In this document: in pieces, positions 1-7,380 of the stretch
Numbering within the stretch: the first letter of the stretch is position 1
Layout: each line of letters starts with the position of its first letter
Source: Campylobacteraceae bacterium
GTDB taxonomy: Bacteria; Campylobacterota; Campylobacteria; Campylobacterales; Sulfurospirillaceae
DNA length: 10,222 bases
Assembly (NCBI GenBank): GCA_027011025.1
Contig: JALVAU010000125.1
Location: 1-10,222 of the forward strand
Direction of reading: 5' to 3'
Position numbers and translations under genes: made by a program
Notes under the pieces: generated by a model
What the model was told of the DNA's origin: nothing
Database searches by the model: none
The model's input: the letters and a program-made list of their open reading frames with translations, nothing else

Positions 1-2
1 CA

Positions 3-103
3 GCAAATAAGAAAGAGGTATAGTGCGAGGCGGAAAGATTTTAGCATAGCCAAAGCTATACTGAAAGCTTTCCAACGAAGCAATATGCCTCTTTCTTATT
101 TGC
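3..103 (+). repeat. Structured palindromic repeat unit A (101 bases)
   Basis: The outer arms are a perfect 16-bp inverted repeat (3-18 with 88-103). Inside, ATAGTGC (20-26) pairs with GCAATAT (80-86) with one G-A mismatch. An internal loop follows, GAGGC (27-31) opposite AACGAA (74-79). The apical stem is 32-50 with 55-73, closed by a CAAA loop, with 17 of 19 positions pairable if one G-U is allowed. The core matches unit B read on the other strand (CGAGGCGG, CATAGC, AAAGCTAT, AACGAAG, ATGCC), but the outer arms have unrelated sequence. An open frame crosses it (1-114, plus) but I regard that as incidental. I do not recognise a named RNA or repeat family. Confidence 0.75.
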
Positions 104-110
104 CCTACGG

Positions 111-211
111 GTGAGTTTTAAGGCATACGATTACTTCGTTAGTTTCACTTTAACATAGCTTTAGCTATGCCAAAGCAAAACCGCCTCGTACTCGTCAGTC
201 TTAAAACTCAC
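111..211 (-). repeat. Structured palindromic repeat unit B (101 bases), inverted relative to unit A
   Basis: The outer arms are a perfect 12-bp inverted repeat, GTGAGTTTTAAG (111-122) with CTTAAAACTCAC (200-211). TACGA (126-130) can pair with TCGTA (186-190). Read on the minus strand it carries the same core as unit A: CGAGGCGG, a long hairpin with a TAAA loop, AACGAAG, ATGCC. On that strand the 18-bp apical stem (145-162 region with 163-180 region) is fully pairable, with four G-U wobbles; on the plus strand those positions become A-C mismatches. The unit has the same length as unit A and sits symmetrically about base 107, where the spacer reads CCCTACGGG. Confidence 0.75.
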
Positions 212-222
212 TGATGATGTGA

Positions 223-228
223 TATAGT
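223..228 (+). promoter_or_regulatory. Candidate -10 element for the YfdX-family gene
   Basis: TATAGT matches the TATAAT consensus at 5 of 6 positions and lies about 40 bases before the start codon. No good -35 hexamer is present; the expected place falls in the right arm of repeat unit B. This is a weak, position-based call. Confidence 0.3.
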
Positions 229-269
229 GCGTAAGGTCAGTTTCACAAATCAAACATAAAGGATCAAAG

Positions 270-1250
270 ATGAAAAAAGAGTTAATAGCTTCGGTAGCAT
301 TGGTTTCGTTGGTATTAGGTGTGCCTTCTTTAAATGCATCAACAGGCACTAAAGCTAAAAGCATACAAAAAGAGGTTTCATTTCAAAATAAAAACTTTAA
401 AGTAGCTTCGCAGAATATACAAAAAGGTTTAAGTGATACACTTAGTGCTATCTCTGCATTATCAAAAAACAAGAGTGATCTAGCGAAGAAAAACTTAAGT
501 GATGCATCCAAGTATTTTGCAAAAGCATTAAAGATTGATCCAAAATTGGGCTTAGTACCTATCGAGGAGAGTACCGTTATATATAGATATGACGGAGATC
601 CTAAAAATATAAAAGAGGCTGTAAACTTAGCAAAAAAAGCACTCAGTAAAAATGACATTCAGTTTGCAAGAGATATTTTAAATCCATTGAAAGATGAAAT
701 TGTTGTGACAACTCATTATGTACCTATGGATGTCTATCCGAGTGTTACAAAAATTGCTTCAAAACTCTTAGACAAAGGGAAGGTTAAAAAAGCTCTTCAA
801 GAGTTAAGTTTGGGTTTAAGTACTATTGTAAGCGATAGAGTAGTGATACCTATACCGCTTTTAACTTCTCAAGAGTTGGTATCAATCGCATCAAAGATGG
901 ATAAAACAGATAAAAAAAAGGTATCAAAGTTTCTTAAAAGGGCTAAGATTGAATTACAAAAAGCTGTACTTCTAGGTTATGCTTCAAAACACTCTAGTGA
1001 ATACAAATCACTAGAAAAGAAAATAGATGCGATACAAAAAGAGATAAAAGGCAAAAATGAGGTAAAAAAACTTTATGATGATATAAAAAATGACTTTAAA
1101 TCTCTAGTTCATAAAACTAGAGGAGAAAAGAGAGTCTATGACTCTGATTCTGTGTGGAATGGCACTAAAAAATCACATACAAGTGCCACAAATGAAGAGG
1201 ATAAAGATGTGGTAAAATTTGCCCAAAAATCAAAAGCCAATGCTTTTTAA
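270..1250 (+). CDS. YfdX-family exported protein
   Basis: This is a 326-residue protein with a Sec-type signal peptide: Lys2-Lys3, a hydrophobic stretch at about 5-18, and a likely signal peptidase I site after LNA (residue 23). The mature part is mostly helical and carries two repeated Ala/Leu/Lys-rich helical segments (about 40-90 and 105-190). The segments reading HYVPMDVYP and VVIPIPLL look like the YfdX family (E. coli YfdX, a periplasmic protein of the EvgA acid-resistance regulon). The C-terminal tail (about 230-326) is highly charged and longer than I expect for the family. The start is supported by AAAGGA (258-263) six bases before ATG. It stands alone: repeats lie upstream, and a long palindrome separates it from mqnC. 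The role in this organism is unknown; stress protection of the periplasm is inferred from family membership only. Confidence 0.7.
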   Translation: MKKELIASVALVSLVLGVPSLNASTGTKAKSIQKEVSFQNKNFKVASQNIQKGLSDTLSAISALSKNKSDLAKKNLSDASKYFAKALKIDPKLGLVPIEESTVIYRYDGDPKNIKEAVNLAKKALSKNDIQFARDILNPLKDEIVVTTHYVPMDVYPSVTKIASKLLDKGKVKKALQELSLGLSTIVSDRVVIPIPLLTSQELVSIASKMDKTDKKKVSKFLKRAKIELQKAVLLGYASKHSSEYKSLEKKIDAIQKEIKGKNEVKKLYDDIKNDFKSLVHKTRGEKRVYDSDSVWNGTKKSHTSATNEEDKDVVKFAQKSKANAF

Positions 1251-1264
1251 CAGGTAATTCCCAT

Positions 1265-1346
1265 ATACCCGATTGTAATAAGTACCTAACTAGAAGCAAC
1301 ACAAATTAATTGGTGTTACTTCTGATTAGGTACTTAAATCGGGTAT
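1265..1346. repeat. Long imperfect palindrome (about 30 paired bases)
   Basis: Nested arms pair as follows: ATACCCGATT (1265-1274) with AATCGGGTAT (1337-1346); AAGTACCTAA (1280-1289) with TTAGGTACTT (1326-1335); AGAAG (1292-1296) with CTTCT (1319-1323); AACAC (1298-1302) with GTGTT (1313-1317). The loop is 10 bases. No clean T run follows on either strand, although AT-rich sequence does on the plus side. It may end yfdX-family transcription, or it may be a small MITE-like element. It is unlike the repeats at 3-211. Confidence 0.7.
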
Positions 1347-1360
1347 TAATTATATTTTAG

Positions 1361-1366
1361 TATAAT
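1361..1366 (+). promoter_or_regulatory. -10 element of the mqnC operon promoter
   Basis: A perfect TATAAT lies 29 bases before the mqnC start codon, in AT-rich sequence (TTATATTTTAG) and without a recognisable -35 box. That is usual for sigma-70 promoters in Campylobacterota. The predicted leader is only about 20 bases. The -35 region would fall on the right arm of the 1265-1346 palindrome. Confidence 0.6.
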
Positions 1367-1395
1367 GCCACAATATTTAATTGGTGGAGTTATAA

Positions 1396-2442
1396 ATGTC
1401 AAGAATGAGTAGTGCCAAAGCCTTGGATTTGATCAAAAATGCAGATTTGATTGATCTTGGGGTGATGGCAAGCAAGAGAAAAAGAGAGCTACATCCCAAA
1501 AAAATCACCTCTTTTATCGTAGATAGAAATATAAACTATACAAATGTCTGTTGGGTAGATTGTAAATTTTGTGCTTTTTACCGCCATGCCGGTGCCGATG
1601 ATGCTTATGTGCTCAGCTTTGAAGAGATAGGCAAAAAAATTGAAGAGCTTTTGGATATCGGTGGTACGCAGATACTTTTTCAAGGTGGTGTTCATCCAAA
1701 ACTTAAGATTGAGTGGTATGAAGATTTAGTGGAGTGGATAAGTACAAACTATCCGACTATCACGATTCATGGTTTTTCTGCTATTGAGATAGACTATATC
1801 GCTAAAATATCCAAGATTTCATATAAAGAAGTATTGGAAAGACTACATGTAAAAGGACTTTTTTCCATCCCTGGAGCGGGAGCCGAGATACTAAGTGATG
1901 GGGTGCGAGATATAATCGCACCAAAAAAACTAGATACAGAAGATTGGATAGATGTCCATAGGCAAGCTCATAAGATAGGCATAAAATCAACAGCAACGAT
2001 GATGTTTGGAACGGTTGAGAGAGATGAGGATATAGTGGAACATTGGGAGCATATCAGAAACCTTCAAGATGAGACGGGTGGTTTTAGAGCCTATATAATG
2101 TGGAGTTTTCAATCAGCCAATACAAAGTTACTTCAAGAGTACCCAAACATAAAAAAACAGTCATCAAATAGATACCTTAGACTTTTGGCAATTAGCAGAT
2201 TATATCTTGATAATTTTAAAAATATCCAAAGCTCATGGGTAACCCAGGGAAGTTATATCGGGCAGTTAGCACTCATGTTTGGTGCAAATGATTTGGGAAG
2301 TACGATGATGGAAGAAAATGTTGTAAGTGCAGCGGGTGTGCAAAACAAAATGAACCAAGAAGAGATGATAAAGTTGATAAGAGACATAGGTGAGTATCCT
2401 GCCAAAAGAGATACGGCATACAATATATTAGAGAGATTTTAA
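1396..2442 (+). CDS. mqnC: Cyclic dehypoxanthinyl futalosine synthase (radical SAM, MqnC)
   Basis: This 348-residue radical SAM enzyme of the futalosine route to menaquinone cyclises dehypoxanthinyl futalosine in the cytosol. The 4Fe-4S cluster motif is C52-x3-C56-x2-C59, in the setting NYTNVCWVDCKFCAFYR, which is typical of MqnC. QGGVHP (96-101) is the conserved glycine-rich strand for SAM binding, and the C-terminal part follows the MqnC pattern (WSFQ, SSWVTQG). MqnE, its paralogue in the pathway, has a different setting around the cysteines, so I favour MqnC. GGAG (1386-1389) six bases before ATG sets the start. It is the first gene of a five-gene operon, and its stop overlaps the next start by one base. 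From memory, mqnC next to an M16 homologue is also seen in Helicobacter and Campylobacter. Confidence 0.9.
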   Translation: MSRMSSAKALDLIKNADLIDLGVMASKRKRELHPKKITSFIVDRNINYTNVCWVDCKFCAFYRHAGADDAYVLSFEEIGKKIEELLDIGGTQILFQGGVHPKLKIEWYEDLVEWISTNYPTITIHGFSAIEIDYIAKISKISYKEVLERLHVKGLFSIPGAGAEILSDGVRDIIAPKKLDTEDWIDVHRQAHKIGIKSTATMMFGTVERDEDIVEHWEHIRNLQDETGGFRAYIMWSFQSANTKLLQEYPNIKKQSSNRYLRLLAISRLYLDNFKNIQSSWVTQGSYIGQLALMFGANDLGSTMMEENVVSAAGVQNKMNQEEMIKLIRDIGEYPAKRDTAYNILERF

Positions 2443-3725
2443 TGAAATTTATAGTGATAATTTTTCTATTTTTAGAGGGAGTTTTGATGAGTCAGAGTTT
2501 GAGCAATATAGAAGTTAATGGGGTAAAAATACCTGTAATTTATGAAAAAGATACGCATCTACCTATAACATCTTTGCAATTAGTGGTAAAAAAGAGTGGA
2601 AGCATAGAAGATGATGGGCATGCAGGACTTGCTAGGTTTACAGCAAGTATGCTAAATGAGGGTAGTAAAAAAATGGGTTCAATCAAATTTTCTACAGAAC
2701 TTGACCAAAGAGCCATAAATCTTAGTGTACATAGCGGAACTGAAACATTTGTATATGAGTTGTCTTGCTTAAAAGAGCAGTTCTCTTTTGGTATCTCTAT
2801 GTTAAAACAGCTATTGGATGATCCAAATTTTACAAAAGAGAGTTTTGCAAAGGTGCAGAGCCAGACACTAGGTTATCTCTCGGGCAAACAAAATGATTTT
2901 GACTATATAGCAAATGTAAATCTAAAAACATTGATATATAAAAATACTCCGATAGAACATCCGTTTGCAGGAGATGAGAAGAGTATAAAGAATCTAACCC
3001 TGAGTGAAGTTGAGAAGTTTTATAAGAATCATCTTGATTTGAGCAATCTAATCATAGTGGTTGGTGGAGATATAAAGGAGGAAGAGTTTAAGAAGCTGAT
3101 AACTCCTGTTTTAAAGGGATTGAAAAAAGGCACAAAAAGAGAGCTAGGTTATTTTGATGCAAACGGAGATGAAAAAGAGAAAATTATCAAAAAAGATACC
3201 CAGCAAGCCTATATTTACTTTGGAGCACCTCTTTATCTAAAGAGTGGAGATAGAGATATATATAAGTCAAAAGTGGCTAGTTTCATACTTGGAGAGAGTG
3301 GATTTGGCAGTAGGCTAATGGAAGAGGTGAGGGTGAAAAAAGGCTTGGCATACTCTGTCTATTCGAGAAATGGCATAAATAGGTCACATAGCTCTTTTAC
3401 AGGATATCTTCAAACAAAAACAGATAATCTAAAAGAGGCGAAAAAGCTTGTAAAAAGTGTCATAGATAACTTTGTAAAAGAGGGTGCAACAGCAGACGAG
3501 CTAGAGCAAGCAAAGAAGTTTCTACTCGGAAGTGAACCTCTTAGAAATGAGACACTATCCCAAAGATTAAATCGTGCATTTTTTGAGTATTATGGAGGCT
3601 ATAAGCTCGGACACTCTAAAAAAGTTCTGCAAGATATAGAAAAGCTTAGCTTAAAAGATTTGAATGATTTTATAAAAAAACATAGTGAAATCACAAAATT
3701 AAGCTTCTCCATAGTGACAAAGTGA
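2442..3725 (+). CDS. M16 (pitrilysin) family protein lacking the zinc-binding motif
   Basis: This 427-residue, single-unit M16B-type protein has two M16 domains (about 25-165 and 180-350) followed by a C-terminal helical part. The first domain has GLA-R-F-T-A-S (62-69) where catalytic members have GLA-H-x-x-E-H, so R65, A68 and S69 replace the zinc ligands and catalytic glutamate. The R/Y substrate pair of the second domain is intact (R297 and Y304, in R-V-K-K-G-L-A-Y). It is probably the non-catalytic partner of a heteromeric M16 peptidase, or a chaperone-like factor. The first 15 residues (MKFIVIIFLFLEGVL) look like a weak signal sequence. A second ATG at 2487 follows a stronger ribosome-binding site (GAGGGAG, 2475-2481), so the start is uncertain. 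It is coupled to mqnC by a 1-base overlap and to recG by a GTGA overlap. Confidence 0.85.
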   Translation: MKFIVIIFLFLEGVLMSQSLSNIEVNGVKIPVIYEKDTHLPITSLQLVVKKSGSIEDDGHAGLARFTASMLNEGSKKMGSIKFSTELDQRAINLSVHSGTETFVYELSCLKEQFSFGISMLKQLLDDPNFTKESFAKVQSQTLGYLSGKQNDFDYIANVNLKTLIYKNTPIEHPFAGDEKSIKNLTLSEVEKFYKNHLDLSNLIIVVGGDIKEEEFKKLITPVLKGLKKGTKRELGYFDANGDEKEKIIKKDTQQAYIYFGAPLYLKSGDRDIYKSKVASFILGESGFGSRLMEEVRVKKGLAYSVYSRNGINRSHSSFTGYLQTKTDNLKEAKKLVKSVIDNFVKEGATADELEQAKKFLLGSEPLRNETLSQRLNRAFFEYYGGYKLGHSKKVLQDIEKLSLKDLNDFIKKHSEITKLSFSIVTK

Positions 3726-5539
3726 ATAGTGATACAAAGTATTTTAAAAAACTAGGGGTTAATAGCTTTTGTGATTTAGCCCTTCTGCTACCAAAGTCTT
3801 ATGAAAATAATTTTATCACTAGAGCACCCCTTTTAAATCAGCAAAACTCTATAGAGATAGAGGTTTTAAGCTCACACAAAACCTCCAAGGCTTTGAGTCT
3901 CAAACTCTTTTGCAAAACATGGAATGAAAAACTAAGTGCTATAATCTTCAGACCAAGTGCTTATCATCTTGCTACTTTTAGGGTTGGTACAACTCTACAT
4001 GTAAAGGGAAAGCTTGTATATTCTCAAGGCTTTACTCAACTCCAACAGCCAAAAGTCCTAAAAGAGATAAATACCATAAATACAAAGTACAAAACCTCTA
4101 TACCAAATGCTATGATGCAAAAACTTATCAAAAAATATCTAAAAGAGGATAACTTAAAAAAAGAGGGGGTAGGTGCAAAAGATATACAAAATCTTCTTCT
4201 TTTGCATTTTCCTAGCTTGGATTTTTTGACAACTTTTATGAAAGATGGGCTTGGTAAAGATGTGCTTAGAACATTGAAGTATATAGAGATACGGCAGTAT
4301 CTAAAAAGTTTGGAAAAAAAGAGTCTCAAATTTGGAGCAAAGAGTAAATTAGAGAGCCCGATAGAGAGTTTTGTGCAGAGTTTACCTTTTATTTTGACAG
4401 GAGATCAAAAAAAAGCAATTAAGCAGATACAAGACGATTTCAAAAGTAAGTATGCAGCCAAGAGGCTCATCATGGGAGATGTCGGGTGCGGTAAAACTAT
4501 GGTGATACTTGCCTCAGTTGTGATGTGCCACCCAAAAAGAGCTGTTTTGATGGTGCCTACAACTGTTTTAGCAAAGCAGATATATGATGAGGCTTTGAAA
4601 TTTTTACCTCTACATGTAAAGAGCACTTTAGTCGTTCAAAAGAGTAAAAAAAGTGATGATTTATCTAAATTTGATTTTATCATAGGAACTCATGCGCTTT
4701 TGTTCAGAGAGTTGCCCGATATTGACCTTGTGATGGTGGATGAACAGCATAGATTTGGAACAAAACAGAGAGTAGCCATATCAAATTTAGCAAAAAAAGG
4801 TGATAAAAGAGTACATTTTTTGCAGTTTTCTGCTACTCCAATCCCTAGAACTCTTAGTATGATGCACTCTTCTCTGGTTGATTTTTCCTATATAAAAGAG
4901 TTGCCATACAAGAAGGATATAGATACTAAAATCATCAGAAAAACTGAATTTACTAAGCTTTTAGAGCACATAAAAGCAGAGATAGAGCAAAACCATCAAG
5001 TAATCATAGTCTATCCTTTGGTAGAGGAGAGTGAGGTCATAGAGTATCAATCTATAGAGGAGGGTAGAAGCTTTTGGGAGAGGAGTTTTGAAAATGTATA
5101 TGTCACTTTTGGAAAAGATAAAAATAAAGAGGACATTTTGCAAGAATTTTCAGAAAAAGGAGATTTGCTTATCTCAACAACTGTTATAGAGGTAGGAATT
5201 TCACTTCCAAGACTCACTACTATCGTACTTGTGGCACCCGAGAGACTAGGGCTTGCAAGTTTACACCAACTCAGAGGCAGGGTAAGTAGAAATGGACTTA
5301 AAGGATACTGTTTTTTATATACAAATCTGCAAAAAAGCAAAAGATTGGAGGATTTTTGCAAAACAAATAGTGGATTTGATATAGCAGAATTGGATCTAAA
5401 ATATAGAGAGGGAGGAGATATGCTAAAAGGTGTTTTTCAAAGCGGAAAGAGCTTTGAGTGGTTTGATATGAGCGAGGATATAGAGATATTAAAAGAAGCT
5501 AAAGACAATTTAAAGTATAATGCAATATTATCTATCTAA
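3722..5539 (+). CDS. recG: ATP-dependent DNA helicase RecG
   Basis: This superfamily 2 helicase remodels stalled replication forks and Holliday junctions. Visible motifs in order: Walker A GDVGCGKT (252-259), DEQH (340-343), FSATPIPRT (from 369), STTVIEVG (485-492), and QLRGRVSR (516-523). The N-terminal part (1-230) carries the OB-fold wedge domain (region around IEVLSSHKTSKALSL and VKGKL). At 605 residues it is shorter than E. coli RecG (693); the shortening is at the N terminus and is usual in Campylobacterota. The start codon is GTG at 3722, overlapping the stop of the M16 gene as GTGA, with no clear ribosome-binding site of its own, which suggests translational coupling. The next gene begins 17 bases after the stop. 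Confidence 0.95.
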   Translation: MNSDTKYFKKLGVNSFCDLALLLPKSYENNFITRAPLLNQQNSIEIEVLSSHKTSKALSLKLFCKTWNEKLSAIIFRPSAYHLATFRVGTTLHVKGKLVYSQGFTQLQQPKVLKEINTINTKYKTSIPNAMMQKLIKKYLKEDNLKKEGVGAKDIQNLLLLHFPSLDFLTTFMKDGLGKDVLRTLKYIEIRQYLKSLEKKSLKFGAKSKLESPIESFVQSLPFILTGDQKKAIKQIQDDFKSKYAAKRLIMGDVGCGKTMVILASVVMCHPKRAVLMVPTTVLAKQIYDEALKFLPLHVKSTLVVQKSKKSDDLSKFDFIIGTHALLFRELPDIDLVMVDEQHRFGTKQRVAISNLAKKGDKRVHFLQFSATPIPRTLSMMHSSLVDFSYIKELPYKKDIDTKIIRKTEFTKLLEHIKAEIEQNHQVIIVYPLVEESEVIEYQSIEEGRSFWERSFENVYVTFGKDKNKEDILQEFSEKGDLLISTTVIEVGISLPRLTTIVLVAPERLGLASLHQLRGRVSRNGLKGYCFLYTNLQKSKRLEDFCKTNSGFDIAELDLKYREGGDMLKGVFQSGKSFEWFDMSEDIEILKEAKDNLKYNAILSI

Positions 5540-5556
5540 AAGGGAGGTATATAGCG

Positions 5557-6066
5557 ATGGCAAGGCCAAAACCGACAACAAGCAGATATGATTTGAAGCC
5601 AAATGATTTTATCGTTTCAAAAACTGATTTGAAGGGAAAGATCACATACTGTAATAAGATTTTTATGCAGTTGGCAAAATATAGTGAAGAGGAACTCATA
5701 GGAGCACCTCATAATATAATAAGACATCCTGACATGCCTCGTATCGTATTTAAACTTTTATGGGATAGGATTCAAAATAGAGAGGAAATATTTGCTTATG
5801 TGAAAAATCTCTCAAAAGATGGTGGATACTATTGGGTCTATGCAAATGTTACTCCTTCGTTGGATGCTAGTGGAAATCTCATCGGATACTATTCTGTTAG
5901 AAGAAAACCAAGTGAAGAGGGAATAAGAACCTGTGAAGGGTTGTATGCTAATCTTATAAATGAAGAGAGAAGAGGAGGCATGGATGCTTCAAGTAGGTAC
6001 TTGAATGATTTGCTGAAAGAAAAAGGTGTTAGCTATGATGAGCTAGTCACCTCACTGCAAGGATAG
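5557..6066 (+). CDS. PAS-domain redox/energy sensor, CetB/Aer-like
   Basis: This 169-residue soluble protein is mostly one PAS domain (about 15-125). It closely follows the FAD-binding PAS of E. coli Aer: [11 protein letters not shown] (51-61, with R56 and H57 where Aer has R57 and H58), VKN (82-84), and [10 protein letters not shown] (91-100). A short helical tail (about 126-169) may contact the receptor. It has no membrane segment and no signalling domain. In Campylobacter jejuni the analogous CetB works with a separate receptor, CetA. Here the next gene, four bases downstream, is a chemoreceptor, so the two probably form a bipartite energy-taxis sensor. FAD binding is inferred from motif similarity. 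GGGAGG (5542-5547) lies nine bases before ATG. Confidence 0.85.
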   Translation: MARPKPTTSRYDLKPNDFIVSKTDLKGKITYCNKIFMQLAKYSEEELIGAPHNIIRHPDMPRIVFKLLWDRIQNREEIFAYVKNLSKDGGYYWVYANVTPSLDASGNLIGYYSVRRKPSEEGIRTCEGLYANLINEERRGGMDASSRYLNDLLKEKGVSYDELVTSLQG

Positions 6067-6070
6067 AGAT

Positions 6071-7357
6071 ATGTTTGGTTCTAGAAAGAAAAATTCAGAT
6101 TTGATTGAGAAAATTAACAGGGTAGTGCTTAAAGCTGCAAATGGTGACTTGGAAGATAGGATAATTCATATAGATATGAAAGACCCACTTGCAAAAACTG
6201 CATGGGGTATAAATGATTTGCTTGATCAGCTAGAAGCCTATATGAGGGATGCAAATACTGCAGTAGAGTTTGCTAGTAGCGGAAAGAGTTATAGAAAAAT
6301 GTATCCTGAGGGACTAAAAGGACTTTTTAATGTATCTAGTAAAAATATCTCAAAAGGTGTTGATGGCATACTAATAGCTGGAAAAGAGAAATTAAGAGCC
6401 GAAATGAGTGTGCAATTTGGTACTTTAAATGGTGGAATAAGCTCTTCATTTAAGATTCTCCAAGCAGATATGCAAGAAGTTATAAATGTAGTTTCTCAAA
6501 TAAGTAGTATGTCTGAAAGTACAGCTATCAAATCAAATGAAAGTCTTAGTGTAACCCAGGAGATATCAAATAAACTAAATAACCTCATAGAGTTGATAAT
6601 GAGCATATCTGAAGCTATAAATTCACTAGGCTCTCGAACTGAGGAGATAAGCTCAGTCGTTAATCTCATAAAAGACATAGCGGATCAGACAAACCTTTTA
6701 GCACTGAACGCTGCTATAGAAGCAGCTCGTGCAGGTGAGCATGGAAGAGGATTTGCAGTTGTTGCCGATGAGGTAAGAAAACTAGCAGAGCGCACTCAAA
6801 AGGCAACTTCAGAGATAGCCATCACTATACAAACTCTCCAGCAAGAGACTCAAGATATACAATCAAATGCAAAAGAGATAAGTGAGATAGCTACAGACTC
6901 AGGAGAGGCTGTAGAGGGCTTTAAAACTACGCTAGAGGATTTCAGTAAAAATGCAAATGAGACATCAAAAGCATCAAAATATACTGAAGAGAAGAGTTTT
7001 TCTACCCTTGTTAAAATAGATCATATCATATATAAGACGACCGCGTACTCTTCTGTACTGAATGAAAAAGCAAATGAGATAGATTTTGTTGATGCAAATA
7101 GCTGTAGATTGGGTAAATGGTACAATACTAAAGGAAAAGAGCTTTTTGGATATACAAGTGCCTATAAAACCTTAAATACGCCGCATCAAAATATCCATAA
7201 TTTTGTAATTGCAAATATGCAAGAGCTAAATAAAAATGGCTTGAAAAAAAGTAATGCTAATTTCTATCTTGAAAACTTTAGAAATATGGAAGATAATAGT
7301 TTGAAGGTATTTGAAATGCTAGATAAGATGGTTAAAGAAAAGAGTGAGAGAAGATAA
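6071..7357 (+). CDS. Soluble methyl-accepting chemotaxis protein with C-terminal CZB zinc-binding domain
   Basis: This 428-residue chemoreceptor has no transmembrane segment. Residues about 10-100 form HAMP-like helices ([14 protein letters not shown], then a second similar unit with [14 protein letters not shown]). The MCP signalling hairpin follows, its tip at 205-231 ([27 protein letters not shown]). The C-terminal CZB domain (about 312-420) keeps all four expected zinc ligands: H318, C345 (in CRLGKWY), H372 and H376. CZB receptors such as Helicobacter TlpD are cytoplasmic and respond to oxidants or zinc. No CheR/CheB-docking pentapeptide is seen at the C terminus (KEKSERR). AAGGA (6059-6063) overlaps the PAS gene's stop region seven bases before ATG, so the two are co-translated. 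It probably relays the redox state of the PAS partner to CheW/CheA; specificity is unknown. Confidence 0.9.
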   Translation: MFGSRKKNSDLIEKINRVVLKAANGDLEDRIIHIDMKDPLAKTAWGINDLLDQLEAYMRDANTAVEFASSGKSYRKMYPEGLKGLFNVSSKNISKGVDGILIAGKEKLRAEMSVQFGTLNGGISSSFKILQADMQEVINVVSQISSMSESTAIKSNESLSVTQEISNKLNNLIELIMSISEAINSLGSRTEEISSVVNLIKDIADQTNLLALNAAIEAARAGEHGRGFAVVADEVRKLAERTQKATSEIAITIQTLQQETQDIQSNAKEISEIATDSGEAVEGFKTTLEDFSKNANETSKASKYTEEKSFSTLVKIDHIIYKTTAYSSVLNEKANEIDFVDANSCRLGKWYNTKGKELFGYTSAYKTLNTPHQNIHNFVIANMQELNKNGLKKSNANFYLENFRNMEDNSLKVFEMLDKMVKEKSERR

Positions 7358-7368
7358 CTTCTCTCACT
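7343..7368 (-). terminator. Intrinsic terminator of hpf, possibly bidirectional
   Basis: A perfect 11-bp stem (AGTGAGAGAAG, 7343-7353, with CTTCTCTCACT, 7358-7368) encloses an ATAA loop. On the minus strand it is followed by a T-rich run, CTTTTCTTTAA, so it fits termination of hpf best. On the plus strand only AAATAAT follows, giving a weak signal for the operon. The left arm and loop lie inside the last codons and stop of the chemoreceptor gene. Confidence 0.65.
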
Positions 7369-7380
7369 AAATAATATCAA

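Noticed and set aside
1..114. Open frame of 37 codons on the plus strand running in from the window edge
   Set aside because: It lies wholly inside repeat unit A and ends just after it; the repeat structure explains the sequence, and no recognisable protein tail is seen.
211..252. CTGATGA followed by a TGTGA/TCACA stem, resembling a hammerhead ribozyme core
   Set aside because: The required GAAA after stem II and a NUH cleavage site in the right place are missing.
1..269. Possible CRISPR-like or tandem repeat array
   Set aside because: There are only two copies, in inverted orientation, with no spacer periodicity.
161..364. Minus-strand frame of 67 codons across the repeat and the start of the YfdX-family gene
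   Set aside because: It overlaps the signal-peptide region of a well-supported gene and has no ribosome-binding site or recognisable features.
5047..5361. Minus-strand frame of 104 codons inside recG
   Set aside because: It is opposite conserved helicase motifs (STTVIEVG, QLRGRVSR), so constrained by recG.
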